From IMG/VR virus record IMGVR_UViG_3300049783_001292, positions 1 through 56,799 of that record: DNA of 56,799 nucleotides, one strand, 5' to 3'. Shown in pieces: positions 14,142 through 22,584 of the stretch (position 1 is its first letter; each line of letters opens with the position of its first letter). This stretch comes from a virus. The position numbers were made by a program, and so were the translations under genes. Under the pieces are notes generated by a model. The model had not been told where the DNA came from and ran no database searches. It saw only the letters and a list, made by a program, of their open reading frames with translations.

Positions 14142-14685
14142 GTTACTAGCAAAAATGACACCAAAAACTTTAAACCTGGGCGCAATTGGCGGTGGTACAT
14201 CACTTGATACAATAGATTGGCGGGATGCGGCTCACTCATTAGTGGGGTTAAACAAAGATGCGTATAATTGGGCACTGTTTAGATTCGCAGGGCATGACGA
14301 TAAAGAGAGATCTATCGTTAGAGTGTTAACAATGACAGTAACGCTATTGATAAAGATTAAACGATTTAAAATAAAGCCTGATACGTTAGATGGAATCGTT
14401 AGAGCGGCAATGCTTGAGTTCACTCAACCGGTCTGTGTTGAATGCTCAGGTAGTGGGTGGTCAGTTGATTCAAGCATACAAAAGGAATGCTCACACTGTA
14501 ACGGCAGGGGCAAGAAAGCCATATCAAAAAGAGAAAGATGTAAGGTTATCGGTATAAGCAATAGAAGTTATACAAACAATCATGATGAAGTCTCAAAAGA
14601 GTTGATGAATATTATTTCAACCTGGGAACAACAGATTATTAAAAACGTTAATGAAAAAATGGGCGAAGACGAGGAAGTAGCATGA
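14128..14685 (+). CDS. Q-type late antiterminator with DnaJ-like zinc finger
   Basis: 185 residues from GTG at 14128, chosen for AGGA 6 bases upstream; ATG at 14155 is the alternative. CVECSGSGW and CSHCNGRGKK form two CxxCxGxG knuckles as in lambda Q-like antiterminators. These bind the late promoter and let RNA polymerase pass the terminator before the lysis genes. Position (last early gene block, before a promoter-terminator pair at 16697-16809) agrees. Overlaps the resolvase gene by 14 bp and the alpha-CTD-like gene by 4 bp. Confidence 0.82.
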   Translation: MHPIKLLAKMTPKTLNLGAIGGGTSLDTIDWRDAAHSLVGLNKDAYNWALFRFAGHDDKERSIVRVLTMTVTLLIKIKRFKIKPDTLDGIVRAAMLEFTQPVCVECSGSGWSVDSSIQKECSHCNGRGKKAISKRERCKVIGISNRSYTNNHDEVSKELMNIISTWEQQIIKNVNEKMGEDEEVA

Positions 14686-15158
14686 TTAAATCAACAGAAG
14701 AACAACTATTAGAGAAAATCAACGTATTCGCGGATAGTGCTGTGATATGTAGGCAATTAGATAGTTTAGCGAAAGAGCTAACAGAAGAAATCGATTACTC
14801 ACCAGAAAAAACTTACTGGATAAAGGAAGCTCAAGAAAATCTTTACGGTATGTTTGAGTTGTTAATGGATATAAAAAAACAACACCTACTTGATAACAAC
14901 GATAACAACGATAAGAGCGATGAAGAGCATAAAATATTCACCATAGCTAATTTGAATTTATCTGAAGAAGCTACGGATGCGTTAAAAGTTGCTGATCTTC
15001 ACTGTGTATTGGCGCTATTTAACAGCACTGAAGTTGAAGTGCTTAAGGCTTTTAATTACAGTAACATAAGAAACAGAAAGATAATCTTTGAAGAAATAAA
15101 GTATGCGCTTGAAAATTTAGGGTTATTTATTGGCTGTGACTTACAATATAAAGCATAA
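14682..15158 (+). CDS. Alpha-CTD-like phage protein, copy 1 (degenerate DNA-binding face)
   Basis: 158 residues. Residues 16-67 form a helical domain shared with the protein at 54446-55084 (40 of 52 residues identical by eye, including EKTYWIKEA and GMFELLMDIKKQ). After an Asn/Asp-rich linker, residues about 87-152 resemble the RNA polymerase alpha C-terminal domain: NLNLSEEATDALKVADLHCV, STEVEVLKAF, EEIKYALENLGLFIG. The positions of alpha R265 and N268 are E and D here and the GKKSL loop is lost, so DNA contact as in alpha is unlikely. Its ATG overlaps the Q stop (ATGA), so it should be made with Q and may act in late transcription; that role is inference. Confidence 0.75.
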   Translation: MIKSTEEQLLEKINVFADSAVICRQLDSLAKELTEEIDYSPEKTYWIKEAQENLYGMFELLMDIKKQHLLDNNDNNDKSDEEHKIFTIANLNLSEEATDALKVADLHCVLALFNSTEVEVLKAFNYSNIRNRKIIFEEIKYALENLGLFIGCDLQYKA

Positions 15159-15175
15159 AAAATATCGAAAGTACG

Positions 15176-15259
15176 ATGCTTGAACTATCCAACAATCTGC
15201 GCAAAACTCTGCGCAATAAGCGAATGCGCAACAACAGACTGCGCATTGCGCAAAGGTGA
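15176..15259 (+). CDS. Possible 27-residue basic peptide
   Basis: MLELSNNLRKTLRNKRMRNN then RLRIAQR. It fills the gap between two genes and ends four bases before the next ATG. About nine Arg/Lys in 27 residues. No good ribosome site precedes it, and the sequence is dominated by TGCGCA repeats, so it may be non-coding. Confidence 0.3.
   Translation: MLELSNNLRKTLRNKRMRNNRLRIAQR
15198..15252. repeat. Cluster of five TGCGCA palindromes
   Basis: TGCGCA occurs at 15198, 15210, 15225, 15240 and 15247. The steps are 12, 15, 15 and 7 bp, in a 55-bp span of otherwise AT-rich early DNA, directly after the alpha-CTD-like gene. It looks like a protein-binding array or part of a folded RNA. Confidence 0.7.
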
Positions 15260-15262
15260 TTT

Positions 15263-15541
15263 ATGTTTGATAATCCAATAGTGCAAGAAGTTACAAAATT
15301 AAAGCCAGGCCAAGCAATAAAGTTCAATGGAAGGGAGTTAGATGCCGAAGTACCTAGATTTTATCATAATGACTCAACGTTCACTTCAGCGGATCGTGTG
15401 CTTGAAAATATAATAGGCGCTTCTTATGAGTATTATTACGAAGAAAACTTAATGAGTCCTGGCCGCGATGTAACATTTTACAGATTAAAAGAGCCGTTAC
15501 GTGATGGCCGTAGATGTTACGTTTCTCCGGATAGAAGGTGA
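15263..15541 (+). CDS. Hypothetical protein
   Basis: 92 residues. Begins MFDNPIVQEVTKLKPGQAIK and has a Tyr-rich middle (GASYEYYYEENL) and a strand-rich, basic tail. AAAGGTGATTT precedes the ATG. No family recognised; one of the small accessory genes between Q and the late promoter. Confidence 0.7.
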   Translation: MFDNPIVQEVTKLKPGQAIKFNGRELDAEVPRFYHNDSTFTSADRVLENIIGASYEYYYEENLMSPGRDVTFYRLKEPLRDGRRCYVSPDRR

Positions 15542-15903
15542 TTGCCACCAGAGAACAGCTAAAGCAGTGGGAAGATGAAAGGGCCGTAAAGCTTATGGTT
15601 GGCACTATGGATACAAATAGGCCGATTGTTTACATTGAGACTACGCCGTTTAGCGCGAGAATATCAGAAAAATTACGTGGTATTGCCTATGTAATCATTG
15701 TTGATAAACTTCCTGATTATTGCAGCCAAGTAGACGAACTGGTCGATTACGCCACTGTGTTTGATTCTCATGCTGTGCTACAAAAGTCAAGGCTAGGGGT
15801 TGATATGATTAACTGTTCGAGCAATAACCAGACAAAAAAGCGGTCACATGGTTGGTATCGTCAATTCGATAAAAGCAGTAAGAAGCGAAATTTAAGGGGT
15901 TAA
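15538..15903 (+). CDS. Hypothetical protein, GTG start
   Basis: 121 residues. The GTG overlaps the upstream stop (GTGA) after AGAAGG. An alternation of strands and helices (RPIVYIETTPFSARISEKLR, IAYVIIVDKLPDY, YATVFDSHAVLQKSRLG) suggests a compact alpha/beta fold; the C-terminus is very basic (TKKRSHGWYRQFDKSSKKRN). No family recognised. Confidence 0.65.
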   Translation: MIATREQLKQWEDERAVKLMVGTMDTNRPIVYIETTPFSARISEKLRGIAYVIIVDKLPDYCSQVDELVDYATVFDSHAVLQKSRLGVDMINCSSNNQTKKRSHGWYRQFDKSSKKRNLRG

Positions 15904-15904
15904 T

Positions 15905-16306
15905 ATGAAGCGTAGAGTAATTGAAACAGTGAGCAATCATTATTGCGATAAAACCCAACATGAGGCCTTGGAAAGTGTAAGGCTAGATTACCCTGATATT
16001 GATTGGGTTTACTACGGCTGGAGTTCACATAACGACTCTTATGTATTTGATGCTGTGACCGATGTAAGCAACATACCTGAAGGGCTAGAATCTTATGAAA
16101 CAGACGAAGATGCAGTTACAAGGGTAATAGAGGCCAAGTCCACAGGAAAGGCCTGCAAAGACTGCAGGTATTTCAATGGCGTTGATACATGCAATCACAT
16201 TGCAAATACACAAGTAGTTGAATCTACATTTCACAGCCCAAACCCTTATAGAAAATTAAAGGTTTCACCAAATCATATGTGTGACTACTTTGAGTTAAGA
16301 GGTTAA
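15905..16306 (+). CDS. Hypothetical protein with C-terminal Cys cluster
   Basis: 133 residues. The C-terminal 50 residues carry CKDCRYF, DTCNH and HMCDYFE, a four-Cys arrangement that may bind zinc or an iron-sulfur cluster and is seen in small phage proteins. The N-terminal half contains DYPDIDWVYYGWSSHNDSYV. Starts 2 bases after the previous stop. Confidence 0.7.
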   Translation: MKRRVIETVSNHYCDKTQHEALESVRLDYPDIDWVYYGWSSHNDSYVFDAVTDVSNIPEGLESYETDEDAVTRVIEAKSTGKACKDCRYFNGVDTCNHIANTQVVESTFHSPNPYRKLKVSPNHMCDYFELRG

Positions 16307-16307
16307 T

Positions 16308-16586
16308 ATGAAAGAATATTTAGTCCTCGACATAGTGACAAGAATAAACGAAGTGGCGGGTAAAGACGGGGTTCGCGCAATGGTTAATTACACGCCAGGT
16401 ATATTCAGAAGCATACCAAACTCAATGACGATTTGGGACGTAGAGATAGAGCACAAGGGCTATCATCTAGTTGAACGATTTAATAATTCTATGAATATAA
16501 CTGATAGTGACGTTGACCTTGTGGCTAAAAATTTATTGGGTGACTTATTTCGTGACTACTTCAGTGCAAAGATTAGGTATAAATAA
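16308..16586 (+). CDS. Hypothetical protein, last gene before the late control region
   Basis: 92 residues, with strand-rich middle (FRSIPNSMTIWDVEIEHKGY) and an amphipathic C-terminal helix. One base separates its ATG from the previous stop. No family recognised. It is followed by an intrinsic terminator. Confidence 0.65.
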   Translation: MKEYLVLDIVTRINEVAGKDGVRAMVNYTPGIFRSIPNSMTIWDVEIEHKGYHLVERFNNSMNITDSDVDLVAKNLLGDLFRDYFSAKIRYK

Positions 16587-16650
16587 AACAACTGAGCTTT
16601 TGCATCTTGCACACCTCCCGTTATTAGTGTTATATTTCCCATCTTGCAGA

Positions 16651-16680
16651 AATCCGCTCATTTATTGAAGCGGATTTTTT
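16651..16680 (+). terminator. Intrinsic terminator of the rightward early operon
   Basis: AATCCGCT (16651-16658), loop of 10, AGCGGATT (16669-16676), then T-run to 16680. It closes the early block after the gene ending at 16586. Confidence 0.85.
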
Positions 16681-16696
16681 GCGTTCAGGGCTAAAG

Positions 16697-16726
16697 TTAT
16701 TCATTGAGAATATCACAGCATAGAAT
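16697..16726 (+). promoter_or_regulatory. Candidate late promoter (pR'-like)
   Basis: TTATTC (16697-16702), 18 bases, TAGAAT (16721-16726). It lies between two terminators, after Q and before the lysis genes, so its transcript would meet a terminator after about 75 bases. This is the layout on which Q proteins act in lambda. Confidence 0.5.
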
Positions 16727-16781
16727 TAGCGACTCTTTAACCAATACCTTAGCTCACATACATAGCCTTACAACCTTGCTT

Positions 16782-16809
16782 GCCTCACCTTAACCGGTGG
16801 GGCTTTTTT
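16782..16809 (+). terminator. Terminator before lysis genes (tR'-like)
   Basis: GCCTCACC, loop TTAACC, GGTGGGGC (one wobble pair), then six T. It ends 15 bases before the endolysin ATG and would block late transcription unless antiterminated by the Q-type protein. Confidence 0.8.
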
Positions 16810-16824
16810 ATTTGGGAAACTATC

Positions 16825-17253
16825 ATGCCTAGCTTCGGGAAATCATCAAGAGAACGGTTAGCAACATGCCATCCAGATCTACAGTTGATCTTCAATACCG
16901 CTATCAAGACGGTTGATTGCTCTATCTTTTGCGGTCACAGACCTAAAGTTAGTCAGAACAAAGCGTTCAACGATGGGTTTTCTCAATTAAAATGGCCGGA
17001 TTCAAAGCACAACTCAACTCCATCCGTAGCCGTTGATGCTGGTCCTTACTTTCCTGAGCTAAGGAATACCGATTGGGCAGATCATAAAGCCTTTGCTGTT
17101 TTTGCTGGTTATTGTATGCGCGTTGCTGACGAACTATTAGAAAAGAAATTAATCTCGCACCGCCTTAGATGGGGCGGTGATTGGGATGGTGATGGAAGAA
17201 CACTAGACGAAGGTTTTGTTGACCTACCGCATTTTGAACTGATGAAGATATGA
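16825..17253 (+). CDS. Endolysin, M15 L-alanyl-D-glutamate peptidase type
   Basis: 142 residues from the ATG at 16825 (GGGAAA 7 bases upstream). SKHNSTPSVAVDAGPY carries the zinc-binding H and D, and WGGDWDGDGRTLDEGFVDLP then HFEL supplies the downstream D and H of the peptidase M15C fold used by T5-like endolysins. It cleaves the peptidoglycan stem peptide. No signal peptide, so it relies on the holins encoded next (4-bp overlap). First gene after the late terminator. Confidence 0.9.
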   Translation: MPSFGKSSRERLATCHPDLQLIFNTAIKTVDCSIFCGHRPKVSQNKAFNDGFSQLKWPDSKHNSTPSVAVDAGPYFPELRNTDWADHKAFAVFAGYCMRVADELLEKKLISHRLRWGGDWDGDGRTLDEGFVDLPHFELMKI

Positions 17254-17732
17254 GTAACTTACTAGCAAAGGCCGCTGACTTTTTCAGTGGCGGTTTAGGC
17301 TCGGCGATTGTTGATGGCGTTAAAAGCTATTTCCCACCATCAATGAGTGATCAAGAAAAAGCCGAGCTATCAGAGCGAATAAACAGAGAAGCTAACATAC
17401 AAGCTAATGAAGCAGCCCGTATTGTCAATGAAGAACGTGCTGAGTTCAATCAACGTATTCAAGAGATGGAAGGAACAGCGAGTGATCTTAAGTCTATTGC
17501 GTTTTTTGGTCCTATTGTTATTTTTCTGCGTGGTTGTCAGCGCCCTGTTTGGGGTTACGCTACATTATATATGGACTTCATGGTGTTTAGCGGCCGTTGG
17601 AAAGAGCTTAGCGAAATGCAAGAAAGTGCTTTGTGGGTCATTAATTTACTTGTGCTTGGTTTTTTATTTGGTGAACGTGCAGTTAAAAATATTATGCCAT
17701 TAGTCGCTCAATATTTTAAAGGCGGTAAGTAA
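17250..17732 (+). CDS. Holin of the three-membrane-segment family
   Basis: 160 residues. Amphipathic charged helix (EKAELSERINREANIQANEA, about residues 37-75), then hydrophobic segments IAFFGPIVIFL, VWGYATLYMDFMVF and LWVINLLVLGFLFGE, and a short tail. This matches the 3TM holin family linked to phage and gene-transfer-agent release. It opens the inner membrane for the endolysin. Overlaps endolysin and next gene. Confidence 0.82.
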   Translation: MSNLLAKAADFFSGGLGSAIVDGVKSYFPPSMSDQEKAELSERINREANIQANEAARIVNEERAEFNQRIQEMEGTASDLKSIAFFGPIVIFLRGCQRPVWGYATLYMDFMVFSGRWKELSEMQESALWVINLLVLGFLFGERAVKNIMPLVAQYFKGGK

Positions 17733-18064
17733 TGCCAGATCAAGGTATATCATTTTTCAAACAATTATTTGGTAATGGATTTGGCTATCTTTGGTTTGTT
17801 TTCCTAGCAGCATGGGGAGGCACAGTGAGTTACATCACTCGAAAGAAAAGCGACAAGTCTCCCTTTTCAATTTTTGAGTTAATCGGCGAATGGGTTATCT
17901 CCGGCTTTTCTGGCCTGATCACAGCGTTTATCTGCCAAGAAATGAATATCCCTTTTATGTATACGGCTGCGGCGGCCGGTGTTGCTGGTCACATGGGCGG
18001 CAGAGGAATATATTTAATTGAAGCATTCCTCAGAAAGCGCATTGGGCTACCTGGTGACAAATAG
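17732..18064 (+). CDS. Second holin-like membrane protein (LydA/holin 3 type)
   Basis: 110 residues with three hydrophobic stretches: FGYLWFVFLAAWGGTVSYIT, FELIGEWVISGFSGLITAF, and FMYTAAAAGVAGHMGGRG. The pattern GEWVISGFSGLITAFICQ is like LydA-type phage holins. Two membrane proteins in tandem suggest a holin-antiholin pair, but which is which cannot be told. Starts by TAATG coupling. Confidence 0.75.
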   Translation: MPDQGISFFKQLFGNGFGYLWFVFLAAWGGTVSYITRKKSDKSPFSIFELIGEWVISGFSGLITAFICQEMNIPFMYTAAAAGVAGHMGGRGIYLIEAFLRKRIGLPGDK

Positions 18065-18753
18065 TGGCGAACAACTGGCAGGCATTACAGGCTGAGTTTA
18101 CCAAAGCGCATGCTGAAACGGGCATCAAAGTAAAAGAATGGTGCGAGTCAAAAGGCATAAACTATTCTTCAGCACGACGCTACATCAAGATAACCAAGGC
18201 CAAGGCTAAAGTTAAAACTCAAGTCAAAGCAAGAGCAATGGCTGAGAATAAAAATTTAGGCGCATTAAAGCATGGCGGCTACAGCAAATATTTTAACACT
18301 GACATAACAGCATTAGTTTCAGATACAGATTTAACTGACGAACTAGCGTTATGCCGATCGCGCATTCATTTAGTTGTTTGCACGATTGAAGAAATTCAAC
18401 GTCGACTAGAACAACGCCCTAGGGTTGAAGTTGACATAGCGGCTAGCCTGTTCGATTCATTGCTAAAAGCTGATATTGCACTCGATAGAAACGTTGCCCG
18501 AGCAGAATCGATAACCAAAACATTATCCTCTATTCGCCTGGACGATTTAAACGAATATAAAATCATGGCTGATACGGATCGTAGCATTCAGATAACAAAA
18601 TCAACGATAATTAATACTAAGAAATCTATTGTACAAACTGAGCTAGTCGAATTACAAATCAAGAAAGCTGAAAAAGAAATGGGCGGCACAAGTAAGCTTG
18701 ATAAGTACATTGATAGCTTAACCGGTAACGGTGTTGATGTGGTGGTCGGGTAA
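18064..18753 (+). CDS. Terminase small subunit
   Basis: 229 residues from GTG that overlaps the previous stop as TAGTG. The N-terminus WQALQAEFTKAHAETGIKVK and GINYSSARRYIK is the helix-turn-helix of small terminases; LGALKHGGYSKYF and a helical middle follow. It recognises the packaging site and loads the large subunit, whose gene follows by TAATG. Confidence 0.83.
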   Translation: MANNWQALQAEFTKAHAETGIKVKEWCESKGINYSSARRYIKITKAKAKVKTQVKARAMAENKNLGALKHGGYSKYFNTDITALVSDTDLTDELALCRSRIHLVVCTIEEIQRRLEQRPRVEVDIAASLFDSLLKADIALDRNVARAESITKTLSSIRLDDLNEYKIMADTDRSIQITKSTIINTKKSIVQTELVELQIKKAEKEMGGTSKLDKYIDSLTGNGVDVVVG

Positions 18754-20486
18754 TGCAGCCCAATACCGCTAAATACTCAACAGATACTTGGCTAACGAGT
18801 GAAGAACGTTTTGAACTCGATGAAGCAGAGCTATTAGAACGGTGCGGCCCTTATTTAGATTGCTGGTGGTGGCGTATGAATAACTTATACATCATTGCTA
18901 ACGAGTATGGCCAACCTGTGCTGTTTCGTTGTCGTAAAGCGCAAGCCTTTTTGTTTTGTGTGATGTGGTTTTTAAACATCATATTAAAAGCGAGGCAACT
19001 CGGATTCAGTACAGCGATTCAAATTTTTATCTTAGACCATGCGCTATTTAATAATGATAGACAGTGCGGCGTTATCGCCCAAGGGCTAAGTGAAGCAACG
19101 GCAATATTTGCCAGTAAAATTTTATACCCTTACGTTCGACTCCCTTCCTGGTTAAAGACCGGTAGCAGGGCTGTTACTTCTAAAACATCGACGAGTATTT
19201 ATTTTGCTAATGATTCTTATGTGCGTATCGCTGTTAGTTTCCGATCTGGAACCTTACAAGTGCTGCACGTTTCAGAATATGGAAAAATTTGCGCTCAATA
19301 TCCGCTTAGGGCCGATGAAGTGCAAAGCGGCTCCCTCAACGCTATACATAAAGGCAGTTTATTATTCGTTGAAAGCACCGCTGAAGGTGCGGCGGGGAAC
19401 TTTTTTGATATGTCGGTTGAAGCTATGGAGCTATTGGCAGCAAGCATACCGCTGACGCACCAGGACTTTAAGTTTCACTTCTTTCCGTGGTTTGATGATC
19501 CCAAGTATGTTTTAGCCGCACCCGACAGCGGTTTAAAACTCACCAAGCCACAAATAAAATATTTCACGGCAGTAGAAGTTGCCATGAAAGTCACACTTAG
19601 CGACGAACAGAAGAACTGGTATATCGCTAAAGAACGTACACAAAAGCAAAAAATGAAGCAAGAATTCCCATCCACTGCGATGGAAGCATTCTTAACGTCT
19701 GGCCGCAAAGTCTTTGATACCGATGATTTGATGCGTGTTGAAGGTCGTTGTAGTAAACCGCTCATTGTTTATGACATAGAGCCAACAACCGGCAAGATGA
19801 AAAAAGTTACTGCCAAGGTCGATTTAACCTCTAAAGCGACTGATAAATTAAACATGGCCGCTGCGGGTTATCTTTTAGTGTGGGAATTGCCCGACAAAGA
19901 TGAAGACTACGCTATTGGCGGCGATGTAGCTGAAGGTTTAGAACATGGCGATAGAAGTTCACTTGATGTTGTTGCTAAAAGTGATGGCAGACAAGTGGCG
20001 CATTGGTTTGGTCATATTGATACCAAGCGTTTCGCAAGATTAATGGCGCACGTTGGCCGACTTTACAACATGGCATACCTTGGGCCTGAACGAAATAATC
20101 ATGGTCACGCCGTATTGCAAGAACTGGTAGAAATTTATCCAGTGGCCCGAATTTATAAAGAAGAACACATAGATCGTGAAGATGCCGATGAAGAAACCGC
20201 AAAAGTGGGTTGGCATACCTCGGCACAATCCAAACCTATGCTGACCGGCTCGTTTGAAGATTTACTCGCTAATGATGCTGATGGCCTTAGATGGCGCGGC
20301 ACGTTAGCTGAATTTAATATATTTGTTTACGACAAAAAAGGACGAATGGGCGCTCAATCTGGTGGTTTTGATGATCAGGTTATGAGTTATCTTATCGCAC
20401 AAGAAATGCGGGCAAGAATGCCAAAACGTCACATTGTCGATGATTCTAATGCTGAACATAACCCTAATCACTGGATGGCCCGTTAA
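18753..20486 (+). CDS. terL: Terminase large subunit
   Basis: 577 residues. ATPase half: KARQLGFST (Walker A-like, about residue 78), VLHVSEYGKI (Walker B-like, about residue 173) and LLFVESTAEG (coupling motif). Nuclease half: YAIGGDVAEGLEHGDRSS with the first catalytic Asp, and GGFDDQVMSYLIAQ with the late Asp. It translocates and cuts phage DNA at the portal. A headful or cos mechanism cannot be decided from sequence. Confidence 0.93.
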   Translation: MQPNTAKYSTDTWLTSEERFELDEAELLERCGPYLDCWWWRMNNLYIIANEYGQPVLFRCRKAQAFLFCVMWFLNIILKARQLGFSTAIQIFILDHALFNNDRQCGVIAQGLSEATAIFASKILYPYVRLPSWLKTGSRAVTSKTSTSIYFANDSYVRIAVSFRSGTLQVLHVSEYGKICAQYPLRADEVQSGSLNAIHKGSLLFVESTAEGAAGNFFDMSVEAMELLAASIPLTHQDFKFHFFPWFDDPKYVLAAPDSGLKLTKPQIKYFTAVEVAMKVTLSDEQKNWYIAKERTQKQKMKQEFPSTAMEAFLTSGRKVFDTDDLMRVEGRCSKPLIVYDIEPTTGKMKKVTAKVDLTSKATDKLNMAAAGYLLVWELPDKDEDYAIGGDVAEGLEHGDRSSLDVVAKSDGRQVAHWFGHIDTKRFARLMAHVGRLYNMAYLGPERNNHGHAVLQELVEIYPVARIYKEEHIDREDADEETAKVGWHTSAQSKPMLTGSFEDLLANDADGLRWRGTLAEFNIFVYDKKGRMGAQSGGFDDQVMSYLIAQEMRARMPKRHIVDDSNAEHNPNHWMAR

Positions 20487-22582
20487 TGGTTGATCACGTT
20501 AAAAAATTAGAAGAAGGCTTCACTCTCAAGCAGTTAATGGACTTAATGGGCGCTGTTGATATTCAACCGGATTGGCGCACCCCTGCCAATATTGCTTGTG
20601 CTTATTATGATGGTGATCAGCTTAGCGATATGATCCGCCAGGTATTGCAAGAGCGTGGACAGCCCGAAATCGTTCATAACATGATTGGTCCTACAATCGA
20701 TGGCGTATTAGGCATGGAAGCTAGAACCCGTAATGACCTGTTGATCAGTGCTGATGATGATGAAGGTGAAGAACTTGCTCAAGCTATTAATGAAAAGTTT
20801 AAAGATGCGTGGCGTTTAGCCGGTGCAGATAGAGCCTGTTCGGATGCGTATGCCTCACAATTAAAAGCAGGGTTAGGCTGGGTTGAAGTTACACGAAACC
20901 CGATACCCTTTGAAGCGGCGTACCGCATTAAATACATTCACCGACGTAATATCTGGTGGGATTGGCATTCTACAGAGATTGATAGAGCCGATGCTCGATG
21001 GAAGATGCACAAAAAATGGGTTGATCTTGATGAAGCTACCGCGACGTTTCCGGACCATGCTGAAATCCTAAAAAACTCAGTTAATGAGTGGCAAGACTTT
21101 ATTCAATCCGAAGATTTTAACGGCCAAGATCCGAACTTACATGCCGCATGGCATGAGTTTGACAGTTGGGACAGAACACAAGCGGAATGGCTAGACAGTG
21201 AGCGCAAGCGCGTATTGCTGCAAGTTGTTCAGTATAAAGTATGGAAACGTGCGCATGTTATTAAACTCTCTGATGGCCAAGTGCTTGAGTTCGATAAAGA
21301 CAACGAGGTTCATGTAGCTGCAGTACAGTCGGGTAAAGTAAAGCTCGAGTATGCAGCATTCCCTAAAATGCGTGAAGCCTGGTTCGTTGGTCCACATCGC
21401 ATTACTGATAGAGCAAGCCTAGCACCGGATGGCAAAGATTCATTAACCGCTTTTATTGGCTATCAAAAAGATTCAAGTGGCGAACCTTATGGCTTAGTCA
21501 GTCGCATGATACCGGCTCAAGACGGTATTAACGCCAGGGTAATTCGCCTTAACTTTTTATTACAAGCGCGTCGTATTATTGCTGACAGTGATGCGACTGA
21601 CTTAAGTGAGCGTCGATTAAAAGAAGAAGTTGAAAAGCCTGATGGTTATATATCGCTAAACCCCGATCGTAAAAACAAGAACTCGGCAAGTGATGCGTTC
21701 AGCGTTCAAAATGATATAGGTATCGCAGCGCAACAATTTAACTTGATGCAAAACGATATGAAGTTAATCCAAGATTGTGCGGGTGTTTACTCGTCAATGT
21801 TGGGCCAAGACTCTAACGCAACGTCGGGTGTGGCTATATCGAACTTAGTCGAGCAAGGCACGACAACGCTTGCTGAAGTTAACGATAACTTTCATTACTC
21901 ACGGAACAAAGTCGCTGACATACTCATGGCGTACATTATTGAAGATATGAGCGGTCGTGACAACATCGACGTTACTGTTAACCGAAACGATAAAGCCCGT
22001 AAAAAAGTCATTCGAGTTAATGGTATTGAAGAAGGGAGTGATAAGCGCACGAACGATGTGACACGTTTTAAAGGTCATATTGCGTTAGTGCCTGTACCTA
22101 CAACGCCAACATATCGACAACAGCAAGCTAATTTGTTGACGCAAGCGATGGGTAAGCTACCGGAATCCGCACAAGCGGCCGTCGTGCCAATGCTCGTTGA
22201 ATTGATGGACTTACCCAATAAGGAAGAGTTCTTAAGCACCATTCGTCAAGCGCTTAACATTCCAAAAGCTCAAGAAGATATGAGTGAAGAAGAGTTAGCA
22301 GCACAAGGCCAGGAGAAAGAAAAAGCCGATATGCTTGAGCAAATGCAAATGCAAGAAATGCAAACGCAAATGAAAAAAATCGTGCTTGAAAACGAAAAGC
22401 TAGGTGCGCAAATACTTGAGATACAAAGTAAAGCGGAAACTGAGCAAGTCAAAGACGACAAGTTAGTCGCTGAAACTGAGCAAATCCTTACTAACATTGA
22501 GAAAAACAAAGCTGAAATTGCGGCTATGCGCTCAACTATAACCAATGACATTAATTCTAAACTAGACGAGATACAGGCTTAG
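20486..22582 (+). CDS. Portal protein, P22 gp1-like
   Basis: 698 residues, close to the 725 of P22 portal. WRTPANIACAYYDGDQLSDM, IVHNMIGPTIDGVLGMEART and IKYIHRRNIWWDWHSTEIDR followed by MLGQDSNATSGVAISNLVEQ are P22-portal hallmarks. The C-terminal 110 residues are a long coiled coil (EKEKADMLEQMQMQEMQTQM), comparable to the P22 portal barrel. It forms the dodecameric DNA gate between terminase and tail. Coupled to terL by TAATG. Confidence 0.92.
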   Translation: MVDHVKKLEEGFTLKQLMDLMGAVDIQPDWRTPANIACAYYDGDQLSDMIRQVLQERGQPEIVHNMIGPTIDGVLGMEARTRNDLLISADDDEGEELAQAINEKFKDAWRLAGADRACSDAYASQLKAGLGWVEVTRNPIPFEAAYRIKYIHRRNIWWDWHSTEIDRADARWKMHKKWVDLDEATATFPDHAEILKNSVNEWQDFIQSEDFNGQDPNLHAAWHEFDSWDRTQAEWLDSERKRVLLQVVQYKVWKRAHVIKLSDGQVLEFDKDNEVHVAAVQSGKVKLEYAAFPKMREAWFVGPHRITDRASLAPDGKDSLTAFIGYQKDSSGEPYGLVSRMIPAQDGINARVIRLNFLLQARRIIADSDATDLSERRLKEEVEKPDGYISLNPDRKNKNSASDAFSVQNDIGIAAQQFNLMQNDMKLIQDCAGVYSSMLGQDSNATSGVAISNLVEQGTTTLAEVNDNFHYSRNKVADILMAYIIEDMSGRDNIDVTVNRNDKARKKVIRVNGIEEGSDKRTNDVTRFKGHIALVPVPTTPTYRQQQANLLTQAMGKLPESAQAAVVPMLVELMDLPNKEEFLSTIRQALNIPKAQEDMSEEELAAQGQEKEKADMLEQMQMQEMQTQMKKIVLENEKLGAQILEIQSKAETEQVKDDKLVAETEQILTNIEKNKAEIAAMRSTITNDINSKLDEIQA

Positions 22583-22584
22583 AT

